Assembly (NCBI GenBank): GCA_011109175.1
Contig: RDEW01000021.1
Span: forward strand, 599,710-663,709
DNA length: 64,000 nt
Direction: 5' to 3'
Source of the DNA: Dicyema japonicum
Taxonomy: Eukaryota > Dicyemida > Rhombozoa > Dicyemidae
Shown: positions 25,251-35,929 of the stretch, piece by piece
How the letters are laid out: each line of letters starts with the position of its first letter
How positions within the stretch are numbered: the stretch's first letter is position 1
Made by a program: the position numbers and the translations under genes
Notes under the pieces: model-generated
Told to the model about the DNA's origin: nothing
Database searches by the model: none
What the model saw: only the letters and a program-made list of their open reading frames with translations

Positions 25251-25348
25251 CAGTTTTCTTAACCACCAACTTTTAAAAAATTAGTTAATTAAAATTTATT
25301 TTAAAAAGTTATAATTATTTTATAACATAAATTTATTTACATTATTAT

Positions 25349-25684
25349 TAAGTTAAGGTACAGTCATTAGCGGCGTGGCGCCATATGGTGCTGCGTGGTT
25401 AATCGGTTAAAGTATTCTGCTTGCTTGTCTCTTCCTAATAGAGTGGCGTCATGTGATCCATCTGTCTAGGTGACGCCCAGTGCCAGGCCGGCACGAAAAA
25501 TGATCATTTGCTCTTCTCCACTACACTGGAGGGGTTTCCACAACTGCATGTAATGGACGTCTTACCTTTTATGCTAATTCCGGATGGACTCTGTAAAAGT
25601 GGAAACTGGATACACTTAATTAGTTGTTTACTTTAACTTCTTTCTCGGTATATCCGGGGTTAATAAATAAATAAGTTAAGGTAC
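25349..25684 (+). mobile_element. SINE with 14-bp target-site duplication
   Basis: A short non-coding insertion (25363-25670) is flanked by perfect 14-bp direct repeats, taagttaaggtaca at 25349-25362 and 25671-25684. The 5' part resembles the tRNA-related SINE at 53.3 kb (ggcgtgg at the head, then related blocks ending in ctggaggggtttccaca). The 3' part (ggaaactggatacacttaat through ggggttaataaataaa) matches the 3' tail of LINE B at 50520-50600. A tRNA-like head plus a LINE-like tail, a short TAAA-type 3' repeat and a target-site duplication are the marks of a SINE moved by a partner LINE. From 25690 to 26440 I see no gene. Confidence 0.85.
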
Positions 25685-26449
25685 AAGATTTAAGACTCCA
25701 ATGAAATTCTCATCTCTACGATGTGTTATCACTTTTGCGTTCCAATCTAATGAAAGGAAAGTGGGGGAAAGCATTATATCTCTCATAAGCGAGATTCGAG
25801 TAAAAAATTTCAATTTCTTTAGGACATTTCAGTGCTATATTTATTGTCTGTGATTATGCGTTGATAATTGTCAAAGGTGTTTTCCCCGTCATTAATTGTA
25901 ATACTGCTATCACTGACTCTCTAGCACTTATGAATCGAGTTAACATATCGTTTATGGACCCCAACTCTTCTCCATAATATCGGCAGTCTGGTTTAAGTAA
26001 AATTATCTTATATGTTCCCACTTTTGTAATTAGTTGTATGTTCCACGTCGTTATTCATTACATTGCCTGTGGTACGTTGAAATCCCGTCATACATGGCCA
26101 TTCGCTCACTTTGTCCACATTGAATGATTAAGTGTAAATCTTTAAAGGGCAAACCAGCGTATATCCTCAACGATTATCTATCGAAAATATAAAAATGGTT
26201 AATTTCGGGAAATCTGGAAACTCTTTAAGAATCGCAAGATTGACTTTCCCTCTGCACAAGAATCCACATGAAGTAAATTTAAATAGATTAATATTTTAAA
26301 GTTAAATTATGAGTGAGATTCCCCTTTATCTTCCTCTGCCGATAAAGTGATCGCGGCAATAAACAATTGAATTTTATCTTCAATAAAATTTAACAAAACT
26401 GGTGGCTCTTTTAATTTTTTTTAATATGTGTCGATATCTTAAAAAGATA

Positions 26450-27959
26450 TTAATTGGAATAGCAGTCAACGTAATCACAATCCCCATTCCTGCAAGAACC
26501 GGCTAACATGTAACCTGCTTCGTAGGCAGACACAATTATGGTAACCACAACGAGACAGGAAACTAAAATTATGAATACTATTGGAATTGCTAGAGGCACC
26601 AAAATAAGTACTAAATTACTTTAATGAGTCTGAGTGCATCAGGTCTGACCTTCGTGAAGTACAACAGTGCAGCAGCAGAAGCAATGGTGGCAATCCAGTT
26701 CATTATTCCCGTGTAGTTCAATAGCGGCACAATGTTATCAAAGAACGTGTAAAACATTGTAAGTAATCCCTAAAGTGAATTCAGCATCATTACACATATT
26801 AACACGGCAACGAAGGGAGTTTTGAATTTAATACTGATTGTATTCACCACTGCTGGCATTTGATTATGTCTGGCAGCAACGAAAAATAACTTTAAACTGT
26901 GAAATTCTTGGCACACCGAGAATATCCATAAAATTGGCCATTCAAAGCTCCAAATGTAGAACAGGAGACTCCAACTGACAGGAAATATTTGTAAATGACA
27001 TGGATTCTGTCGCCAAAAGTCTAAATTCAAGGATTTGGAAATACTAAGGCTATGGTTTCAGATTGAACTATTTCGTCAAATGTGAGGACTGCATAATATG
27101 AAATAACGGTAAAGGCGTAAATTATTATGCAAAATGAAATTGAAAAAATAATCGCGATTGGCATATCTCTGATTTTATAAAAGGCAAACCTCTTCAAATT
27201 TTTCATTTCTTCTGAAACCGTGTTTAAATATTGCCTAAAGTAAGAATAACAAAACCATCCGTGGTAGGCAAACAAGCCGCCATAGTGGGCTAAAGCTATC
27301 TGTCCCATGTTGCCTGTGATACCTTGAACTCCCTTTTTGAGAGTGCTGAAGTGATTTCATTATTTATAATTCCAAGTTATTTTTTATTAGGAAATAAATT
27401 CCGGTGCAGATCAAAGATAGAAGAGCGAGAATTTTTATGATGCTGAAAGCAATCTGGACGAAAATAGAGACCCGGATGCTAAGGCAATTGATTGTTGTAA
27501 CGACAACTGAAAATATTAAGAGCATATAGATATGCAAAGGTTAGCCAACAAAATCACAACAACTGAATTGGGAGAACAGACTGGATAGATTGGTTTGAGC
27601 AAATAAACGGAAAAGGTAATGGCTATAATAGCCGAAATTGCTGGCCTGATGACGATAAGTTCTGCCCAAATTCCCATAAAGGATGCAAAGGAACCAAAAG
27701 CTTTCATAGCGTAAACGCAATCTCCACCAGAACTAGCGATCATAGCCCCTAGTTCAGCGTAGCAGAAGGTTCCCATCATGGAAATCAATCCGGAGTTGAC
27801 ACAGATAATTATTGAGAGACCAATACTGTTGGTCTGTATCAGCATACTCGCTGAGCTAATAAAAATGCCAGATCCAATAATTGACCATACAATTATGGCT
27901 ATAGAAGGGAACAGTGTCAGATTCATCTCCAACTGGTTTCCACTTTCTAGACTTGGCAT
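26450..27959 (-). CDS. SLC7-type (LAT) amino-acid transporter
   Basis: A twelve-helix amino-acid exchanger of the APC/SLC7 group in the plasma membrane, usually paired with an SLC3 heavy chain. From ATG 27959 the first exon gives IIGSGIFISS (TM1 substrate loop), CYAELGAMI and SGGDCVYAMKAFG. Later exons give GGLFAYHGW, YLNTVSEEM, VLTFDEIVQSET, LTFGDR, STFGALNG, FVAARHNQMPA and VRPDALRLIKV, in LAT order. Five introns restore the frame: 27235-27255 (21 nt), 27169-27189 (21), 27021-27044 (24), 26897-26916 (20) and 26770-26793 (24). Three breaks remain. Near 27507-27535 a 29-nt GC-AG intron would fit; near 27340-27365 there is no GT donor; near 26615 one base appears missing after IKV. Either assembly errors or early decay would explain these. 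Stop at 26450-26452. Confidence 0.85.
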
Positions 27960-28049
27960 TCAAAATATCTGATTAATTTTATTTTATTTCCATTTAGGTT
28001 TATGAATATAATATTTATTATTAAATAATAATAATATTTCTTTTTTAGT

Positions 28050-28290
28050 GCCTTCAACATCACGGAACGCTGGATTTCTGGTTTTCAATGTCTTTTGAAG
28101 CCATGATACGAATGAATCATGGAACGCGCCGTCTTGACTGCGAAGATCCAATCATTTGGTTGATACGTGCTTGTGTGGGGTCGAAGGAGGAACATTGGGC
28201 AAAAATGAGGTCCCTGCTAGAACGTGATGGGAGCACGTGATAAGTTAGTTCGTGTAACCATGGTCTCGGTCGTTGTTGTTACTATGATAT
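28050..28290. repeat. Unclassified dispersed repeat, copy 2
   Basis: Resembles 3590-4010: cggaacgctggatttctgg near the start, then a block like aacattgggcaaa and agaacgtgatgggagcacgt. On the plus strand a frame of about 60 codons near 28060-28240 is partly open but not recognisable. Probably an eroded DNA transposon. Confidence 0.5.
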
Positions 28291-28299
28291 TGAGGTGAG

Positions 28300-29050
28300 G
28301 TGAGAGATAACAAGAAACTGGTTTTCAAATTAGAAAAAATAGAAATTTTGATTTTTATATTAATGAGATTTCGGAGATTAATTCGAAATTAGGGACCACG
28401 AGAGCAATTCGGGAGGTTAAAAAATCTAATTTTGAATTTCATAAAGTCAATGATTGTTTGAGATCTAATCTATGTAATTATACAGTGAACAATAGTTTAG
28501 TTATTGGGGAAATAATACGTATGGCTAACCACCGAATTCTACTCATAAAGTCTCCCCAATAAACCTATCAAAAACAGGGTGATCTTTGAAAAATAAGTTA
28601 TAGATAATTTATTGCGGTTTTGAAACTTCTAATAAGATTTTCGATAGATCCGCCAATCTTCAATATTTTTTCTTCAAACAATAAGATTTATCTCGTAAGA
28701 AAGCTTTTGATCAAAATTACCCGTTTTCTCGATTCTTTTTAAAGTTGAATATCCCTTTTTGAGTTGTACCATCCTTTTATTTATATAACCCGGAAGTATT
28801 AAGATTTTCGATAGATCCGCCAATCTTAAATATTTTTCCTTCAAACAATAAGATTTATCTCGTAAGAAAGCTTTTGATCAAAATTACCCGTTTTCTCGAT
28901 TCTTTTTAAAGTTGAATATCCCTTTTTGAGTTGTACCATCCTTTTATTTATATAACCCGGAAGTATTTTCGAGTTGAAGACATAAACAAATTTCTCTGGC
29001 AAGCTTTTTTCTTGCATGTTCCATAAAATTACCTCCCTCGTCAATTAGGA
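28300..29050 (-). mobile_element. LINE B fragment containing a tandem duplication
   Basis: This stretch shares ordered blocks with 46640-46850, a minus-strand LINE B region (for example tctccccaa.aaa.c, acagggt.atctttga, ttttcgatag.tccgccaa.ctt), so it is a copy of the same element part. Inside it, 168 bp starting aagattttcgatagatccgc at 28633 is repeated at 28801 with few changes. No intact frame. Confidence 0.6.
28633..28967. repeat. Head-to-tail duplication, period 168
   Basis: Two adjacent near-identical units, 28633-28800 and 28801-28967, with a few substitutions and a one-base length difference. No N between them. Confidence 0.9.
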
Positions 29051-29181
29051 GGTCAAAGTATTTCCTAGTCTTTTTCCGGTGTCTTGTTACGCGTTTTTTA
29101 GGTTAGCCAGTCTCTGGCTTAAGTTATCCTCACTTGACCAGACGTATCATATGCGACTGAGAGAAAGTTATCTTTGCCCTT

Positions 29182-29439
29182 CTCTTAGATCTAATCCATG
29201 AATGTCTTCAACCGTTTCCCATATATATGTATGGACCCAAGTCTCAATAAAAATATATTCATATGGTTAGTATGCCGTTGATGTTAACTGAACCTCGATC
29301 CCTTACACCACTCTTAGATCTAATCCATGAATGTCTTCAACCGTTTCCCATATATATGTATGGACCCAAGTCTCAATAAAAATATATTCATATGGTTAGT
29401 ATGCCGTTGATGTTAACTGAACCTCGAAATTTACAAATA
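29182..29439. repeat. Head-to-tail duplication, period 129
   Basis: ctcttagatctaatccatga at 29182 recurs at 29311; the copies look identical to the shared end aactgaacctcga (29299 and 29428). The first unit carries an extra tcccttacacca before the second begins. No coding content recognised. Confidence 0.9.
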
Positions 29440-29482
29440 TGATTAAAAATTTATTAAACCTCCAAAGTGTCATGAATTAGTA

Positions 29483-29722
29483 TCACATGACAGAGCGTAT
29501 TTTCTCGCATAATTTGTATGGAAAAACGCTCGATTAGCCATTCTTTTTGTTATTAACAATCCGAAGACATATAAAAAAGCGATTTGGTCCTAGAATCCCC
29601 TAGGTCACATGACAGAGCGTATTTTCTCGCATAATTTGTATGGAAAAACGCTCGATTAGCCATTCTTTTTGTTATTAACAATCCGAAGACATATAAAAAA
29701 GCGATTTGGTCCTAGAATCCCC
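29483..29722. repeat. Head-to-tail duplication, period 122
   Basis: tcacatgacagagcgtattt at 29483 recurs at 29605; both units end ctagaatcccc. Non-coding as far as can be seen. Confidence 0.9.
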
Positions 29723-29899
29723 AAAGTATCGGAAAATCCATTAATCCTGGGGAAATAAATAAATCCACCTGAAAAAGGTTAGTTAGCTTGCTGTCAGGTG
29801 CTTCACCTTACTGGTGGTGTTAAGTGTCAAAAGATATAGAAAAGAATTATTTCCCTCCTTCATCCAGTTGACTCGAGTGACTGAATGGTTTTATAATTT

Positions 29900-30860
29900 G
29901 AATATGATGCTCTACTGGATACTCATGCATTCCGGATAAATAACGCCAAACCTATGACCAAAATCACTTGTTATTATGCAAACTGATGATAACGCTATAA
30001 AAGCAGTATAAACCATACTCGAACTAGGAAATCTTTTGTCTAAAGACAATTCCCGATATCCAGGAGTTAAACTTTCTACAAAAAGTGCAACACCATTTGT
30101 TGGATAAGATCTTTTCAGAAAAGACCAACTTAAACAAATAGTGGTTTAGTTACCATCATTAAAAATAGTTGGACCTACGGTGATGTGATCACACGTTCGG
30201 ATGAACCAATTTTGCATGATTGGATGATAAAAATAACGGTTCAGATCATTTAATCAACTGATACATTCCATATCAAGATCAAGCCCGAAACACAATATCC
30301 TCGAACTGAATAAACTAAAAGAATTTTAAAACATTATAATGTGTGAAGATCTCAACACCAAACACCCCCAATCGCTGAATACATCTTCTCTTCCACAGTG
30401 ATCACAACACAGGAACAAAGTACCATTCAAGAACTATAAAAAGGCAGGACCCAACTTCTAGTTGTACATTGTGTTTTTTTCTTATGTAAAGGACGTTCTG
30501 TAAAAGGTTTCCCGGAAATACAAGATCATAAAGACAGTCAACACAATACATTTTAGAAGTGCTTCCACTTTATAAAATCAACTCTTAAACCGACAATGGA
30601 ATACGCCTGTGCTTAGTGGGTTTGATCTCTCAAACAACCATCGATATTCAACTCTTTTCCCACCCTTTTCGACCATTTGAAATAATTGGTCCGATTACCT
30701 TATTCTATGCGTCGTTGAATCTAATCATTTCTCTCGAATAGAGGTATGTTTTCTAAACGTGCAAATTTTAAAACCGCTCTTTAAATTCTTCCAAACGAAA
30801 AATCTCAATGGCACAGAAAAGCAGTGAGAACTATGATAGAAGATTGTTGAAAATTAGTTG
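29900..30860 (+). mobile_element. LINE B 3' half, decayed
   Basis: Scattered plus-strand matches to the C-terminal half of LINE B, for example PTMEYACA near 30592-30615 (the 'P.IEYAC.AW' motif also seen at 50.23 kb and, on the minus strand, at 46.2 kb as RPTMTYASPSW). Many stops. From 30860 to 31640 I see no supportable feature; a 68-codon open frame at 31348-31554 is not recognised. Confidence 0.5.
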
Positions 30861-31639
30861 GCTTAACTCTTTTGTTCTTAGTGTTCTTAAGTTAAATAAT
30901 ATCAATCCGTCAAAATCGAATAAACTATAGAAAATCCAATCAAAGATTTATGAGAAATGATCCATAACTAGTGTTAGTCTATGTGAGCGGCTTTAGTTGG
31001 TAAAGATCCCTCTTAACTCGCTTTAGATTTCAGATCCGAGACAATAGGCAATTAATTGCTTATCTTTGAGATCTATCAAAAATTTGCCTAATTTTCTTCC
31101 TCCTACTTTTGCAGAATTTTTAAAGAGAAGATTAGGCATGGCTCCAAAACATCATTCTATGAGTCCTTTTTGGCTGGTAACGTCAGATGAAATCGGATCT
31201 GACAGTCGTGGATTCTAATCCGAAAGATGGACTATTCAGCGAAGGTCAATTTTTGTCAACGTAGTCTTACTCGTGAGGTGACAAGTCTTTCTGACACGAT
31301 ACAGTAGTCAAAAGGGATCTTTCTACCTTCATCCCTGACCAATTCGAATGATAAGGATTACCAATATGAAAACTCATCCTCATAATAATGAAGTGATGTC
31401 AGCGACTGTCAGAGGTTTGGCGAAAATGGAAAAGGGTGGACCTACTTCTCCATTTACCTTCGGAAAAAAGTCTGTAATGGACTATTGGAGGATGGATTTG
31501 TCCTTCATAAGCAGACGTTTTCCGTGGGTTCCGTCCTTAATTAGTTATGAATAAGAAAATTTTGCCATAAAATTCCTTTTTCAAGAAGAGTTATTTTTTA
31601 TTAATGCATGAAGTTATATAAAAATATTTTTAAAATGTG

Positions 31640-33680
31640 TTGTCATGTATGGTTCCATATGTAGGAAAATAAATCTCTGTGGAAATATTCTGTCACAAGG
31701 CGGCGAAATGGAAAGAAGTAGATATCTTCATAACTCTGACTATTGTTTAAACTGAGGTTCCGTGAATGGGTTTCTTTTGATGGTCTATATTTGAAATCTT
31801 CGGGAGAATGCATCAGAGAGATTTATGAATTCTTTAAAAATCTGATGGTCATTTAAAGATCTTAACTCCAAGAACAGTACTTTGGTTGTAGGGGCGACAA
31901 CAAGAATGCCGAGTTTCTGGTAAGGGTCTGTACGTCGGAAGGGGTCAATCACTTCTATCTTTTTGGAAATTACAAGCTTGCCGTGTTCCTAATTTTCCCC
32001 GCTATTACAGAACACGTGGATGTACTGAGTACTCTTCAAAATATTGGCAGCTACCTTATTCGCTTCTATTTTCCGTAAATTTGAAGATTGCTAGTGTTCC
32101 CGGAGTCTGGACCGTCTTGACGAATAGCACTTCTCCTCTTCAGCTTGACGTTATCCAGAAGTGAGCTTTCCTGATCGACTGATACACCTAAACAGCGGAG
32201 GAAACGAACTCTTGGAATTCCTAGCGTGTAAGGCTGTGCATGATGGTTCCGTATACGGCTTATTCTCATATAGTTTGACTTCTTTGGTGAGAGCTCCATC
32301 TCTCTCCTTACATAGCAGTCTTTCATTGGATGATTTATGAGTCTCCTCTCGGAAAGAGTTGATTTCCTAGACATATCCATAATTAGGATATCATTCGCGT
32401 ATATCAACAGTTTCGAGTTCGGTAACAAAAGAGTTGAGAAGTCTGATAAGAAAATGTTGCATAACAGGGGGCTCAGGACAGAGCCCCGCGGAACGCCTCT
32501 CTTTAGTGAAACATCTCTGGATACATTTCCTCCAATGCGCACTTGAGAAGTCCGTCCCGTTAGAAAGTCCCCTAGCCATACTAATAGTTGTTTTGGAATA
32601 TCTGCAGCCACAAGCCTTGTTAGAAGGGCTTCTTGCTACACACTATCGAAGGCCTTGGATAAATCCAGCATAAAATGTTTAGTTGTCTCTTGAATGTCGC
32701 TCCTTTTAGTACGTTCACATATAATAAGACTTCCCGGGCCTGAAGCCCCATTGTTTCGCGAGGAGGAAATCGCTCCTTTCTATATGCCGACACAGCCTCT
32801 CAAAGACAATTCGCTCATAATCTCGGATATCGAGCATATGAGACTGATCTGTCTATAGTTGAAAGGGTTCCTCCCCAACTTTCCTGGTTTTATAATCATT
32901 TTGACTAAAGAGTTTTTCCATCATTTTGGGACATATCCATACTTTATACTTGCGTTGAGCAGACTTTTCAGAGCGAGCAGTAAGGCCTCAGTCCTTCTTT
33001 GAACAATTTCATGTTAGCGTGGTCGAAGGCCGGAGCAATGGCTTGCTGTCATGACCTCCTCGAGGGTGATTTTCTTCTCAACATCCTTGAGGTCGTTTAG
33101 TGAGTAGTTGCAGAGTTCCAGTGACGCATCCATCTGTTCACATGGATCAATAACAATGGGTTGATCCCCTGGATTTTGTCCAATTGGCTTTTGAAGATTG
33201 CCGGGGCTTCTTCCACAGAGTGCGAACCCCCATCTGGGTCGCTGAACGGGTGATTGTCCGGTCCAAAGGGGCAAGCATCATTCACGACTCTATATAGGCC
33301 ATCTTGTCAGAGTTGCTTTAGAATCCGAGACGGAAGGTGCCTGAGCCTCTGTGGCTCATCCACATAGATCCTGATTGGTCGTGAGGGTACAATACGTTAG
33401 CGATCTGGTTGTCTGAGTACGTCCTAGAGGTGTGGGTACGTCCTTCACTAACAGGTTCAGCTTTCTTGGCTATGGGTTCTGGTTCTAGAGTGGTCATCGT
33501 TGTAGGCACCCCGTTTGCGGATCTAGATTCTTCAGCTTTGCATGGGGTCTTGTCTTCCTTCGTGAAGGATTTAACAATTGTAGTTTCTGGAAGGCAAGAA
33601 GAGTTGACATGGTTTGTTGCTCTTGTATTTGTCTTAAGTAAATTCGACTTAATCGACAATTCCACATCCTCGGTTGTAAT
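31640..33680 (-). mobile_element. LINE B, minus-strand copy with RT
   Basis: The minus strand gives RT sequence: HFMLDLSKAFDSV near 32680-32645, then LLVWLGDFLTGRTSQVRI at 32590-32535, KRGVPRGSVLSPLLCNIFLS, and LLIYANDILIMD near 32400-32370. The catalytic box is YAND instead of YADD and the GVP(Q/K)GS motif has Arg, so it is probably dead even where the frame is open (32611-32066). Sequence upstream to 33680 (E/T/P-rich ORF 33665-33318) may be its 5' coding region. Confidence 0.75.
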
Positions 33681-33889
33681 GTCGTGTCCCGTATTTAGTC
33701 GTTTTTTTACGTTGAAAGTTTCAAATTTAAACAGGAGGAATTGGTAGGGTTATGAATGGTCGGACACGGCATACCGACTTGCCGTCCACGGCATAATAGG
33801 ATTCCATCCCCAGTTAGCAGGGGCTGGTGGGTCGAGTCTCAACATATATCTGAACAGCATGCTTCAGTGGCTCCAAACTGTTGAATACG

Positions 33890-34430
33890 TTGTCTTGACT
33901 GTCATCCAGTAGTGTGCTATGTTGAGCAAGTTTTCAATGCCAACTTATCAAAAGAGATGAGATCTACTTCGTCAGCATCCATAACTTCAGTTATCAAATC
34001 AACCTTGACTAGTTTCATTAGAATGTCCCTAAAAAATGGACAATAAACAGCACAGGGGATATTGAGTTGACTGAAGTGTTCCGGTAGTTGTTTTGTAGGA
34101 CTTTGATTACGTAGATCCTAATTTCACAGCCAATTTGGTGTTAACAACCAGCATCCTAACATAGTCGTCGTCCATAATAGTCTTGAAAATTTCCATTAGT
34201 TTTTATCTTCGGATCGTATCAAATGCGTGACTCAGATCAATGCCAAAAATAATGGTCGCCATTTTCGCAGTTGATCTTCTTACCTGAATCCGATTTGAGT
34301 TTCCGACGGGTTATCGACCGGAGCTTTAATACAATCTAAAGGACAACATAAAAAAGATTCCCTTAAAGAATTCAAGACTATGGCTAAACGAATACTGTTA
34401 AGGGGACCGTGAGTGTTTCTCAACGGAGTC
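33890..34430 (-). mobile_element. LINE A RT fragment
   Basis: The minus strand reads FGIDLSHAFDTIRR near 34250-34205 (first catalytic Asp region), followed by YVRMLVVNTKLAV and DADEVDLISFDK near 33990-33950. This matches the LINE A copy at 36.7-37.1 kb (LRMTRILLSTTELLVRV, YADNVDLISEDK). Frames are broken. The next 34440-35380 is AT-rich without a recognisable gene, except a 67-codon open frame at 35007-35210 that I do not recognise. Confidence 0.65.
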
Positions 34431-35379
34431 CGCAGAAAAATTCAAGGGCTACGCAAGAATTTTAAATTTAAAAATCAATCAAATTATATTTATAAAAATT
34501 TGATTAATCTTTGCATAAAAATTTTATAATTTTATTAAATCTGGATTCGTGGATAAGTGCCACGTCTCGCATCCATAATAATGAGTCATCGAAATTAATG
34601 AGATTCTGTTGAATTTGTAATAAAATATATTCTCTCCATGGAAAAAATTCTCATTTGAGCCGATTTCGCATATAACTTTAAATATATTCCTCTCTCGAAT
34701 GATACATCGAACATCAATTTACCATTTGTTTTCATACGTAAGTTTGTCGAAAATGTCAATAGATGATTTTCTTTTTTGTCCTGAACTTTCTTTAGTAGTC
34801 AAGAATTTGGTTCTGAACACTATTTCACACAGAAGTGATACAATTATATAATGAACGAGCTCTACAAGAGTTGTCGAGCTGAGACTATTATCAATTTGCC
34901 CAAACATTAACCGAATTGTTCGAATTCTCCAAATTTAAACCCAAGTTTGTTTACCTTGCTGATATTTCCAGTACAGTAAACCATATATTTTTGTTCTAGT
35001 GGTGGTGTGTATGTCTGTTTCCACCAGTTTGCAAACAAATCCTTAGGGCCCTCTTACTACCACACGATCTCCTGTGGGAAATGTTCATGCTCATCTGCTG
35101 TCCCTCAAACATTAATCACTGAGATTCTATCAGGTGACACGATCAAGTGGATCTCAATGGTTGTCAGCTCTGCGAAAAGGAGATTCGGGAGTATCCCTCG
35201 GGGTGGATAAAGTTTCATCGTCCAGCAATTCAATGCTCGTTTCTCCACCCATAAAAGTGTACTCGAAAGCTATTGAATTTAAAGCCTAATAAAAAGAATC
35301 GCGTGGACCAGAAAAGTTGAGATGCTTTAATCGGATCATGATTCTCAGAGAACAACTTTCATAAAGAATATAATGCAAA

Positions 35380-35870
35380 GAAGAATTTTATGTTCAAATT
35401 GAGAGTTAAATCAGTTCCCCGAGAGGGAAGGAAACCTACACAGAAGATTCCATATAAGTTGCTTAAAAAGGATGTTCTTATTACATTAAATGCTGTGATA
35501 TCAAATTATGTGTATTATCTCCGCCAACGGACATGAATGAGATAACTGACATTATTTATGCTGCACAATGCGCATATGAGAATTTGACAAAGAAGCAATC
35601 GGTAAAAAGCTTTTGGATGTAAAAAGCTTTTGAAAAGAAAATTGGAGAAGAGAATTGCCAAATTCAAAGAAATTGTGCCTCAGTCTATGAATTTACTGGG
35701 AAGCAGTCAAAGTAAAAAATGAGAAAACGCTTGATGTTTTATGCTGGTTTGGATACAAGAAATCAAAGAAGGGAGAACTGAAAAGGATCTTTACCCTAAT
35801 TAAAGACAAAATCAAGATCACGGAGAAAAAAAGTCTCAATTCATGAATCAAGAATATCTCTTAGACGAGA
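35380..35870 (+). mobile_element. R2/NeSL-like N-terminal fragment
   Basis: A plus-strand frame near 35530-35610 reads DMNEITDIIYAAQCAYENL, clearly related to DLNEVTDIIYAGQRAYDVL at 54302-54360 in the larger R2/NeSL-like copy. The rest is broken. This gives an N-terminal marker for the family ahead of its RT. Confidence 0.6.
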
Positions 35871-35929
35871 CGACCTGAAAATAATTGCCACATATTATTA
35901 TTTAAGCACTTCACAAGAGCCATATTAAT

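Noticed and set aside
30990-31060. tRNA-like stretch (ctttagttggtaaag ... cagatccgagac)
   Set aside because: A- and B-box resemblance only; I could not fold acceptor and anticodon stems, so no tRNA is called.
33409-33747. 112-codon plus-strand frame
   Set aside because: Antisense to the 5' part of a minus-strand LINE B copy; composition (V, S and L rich) is that of a shadow frame.
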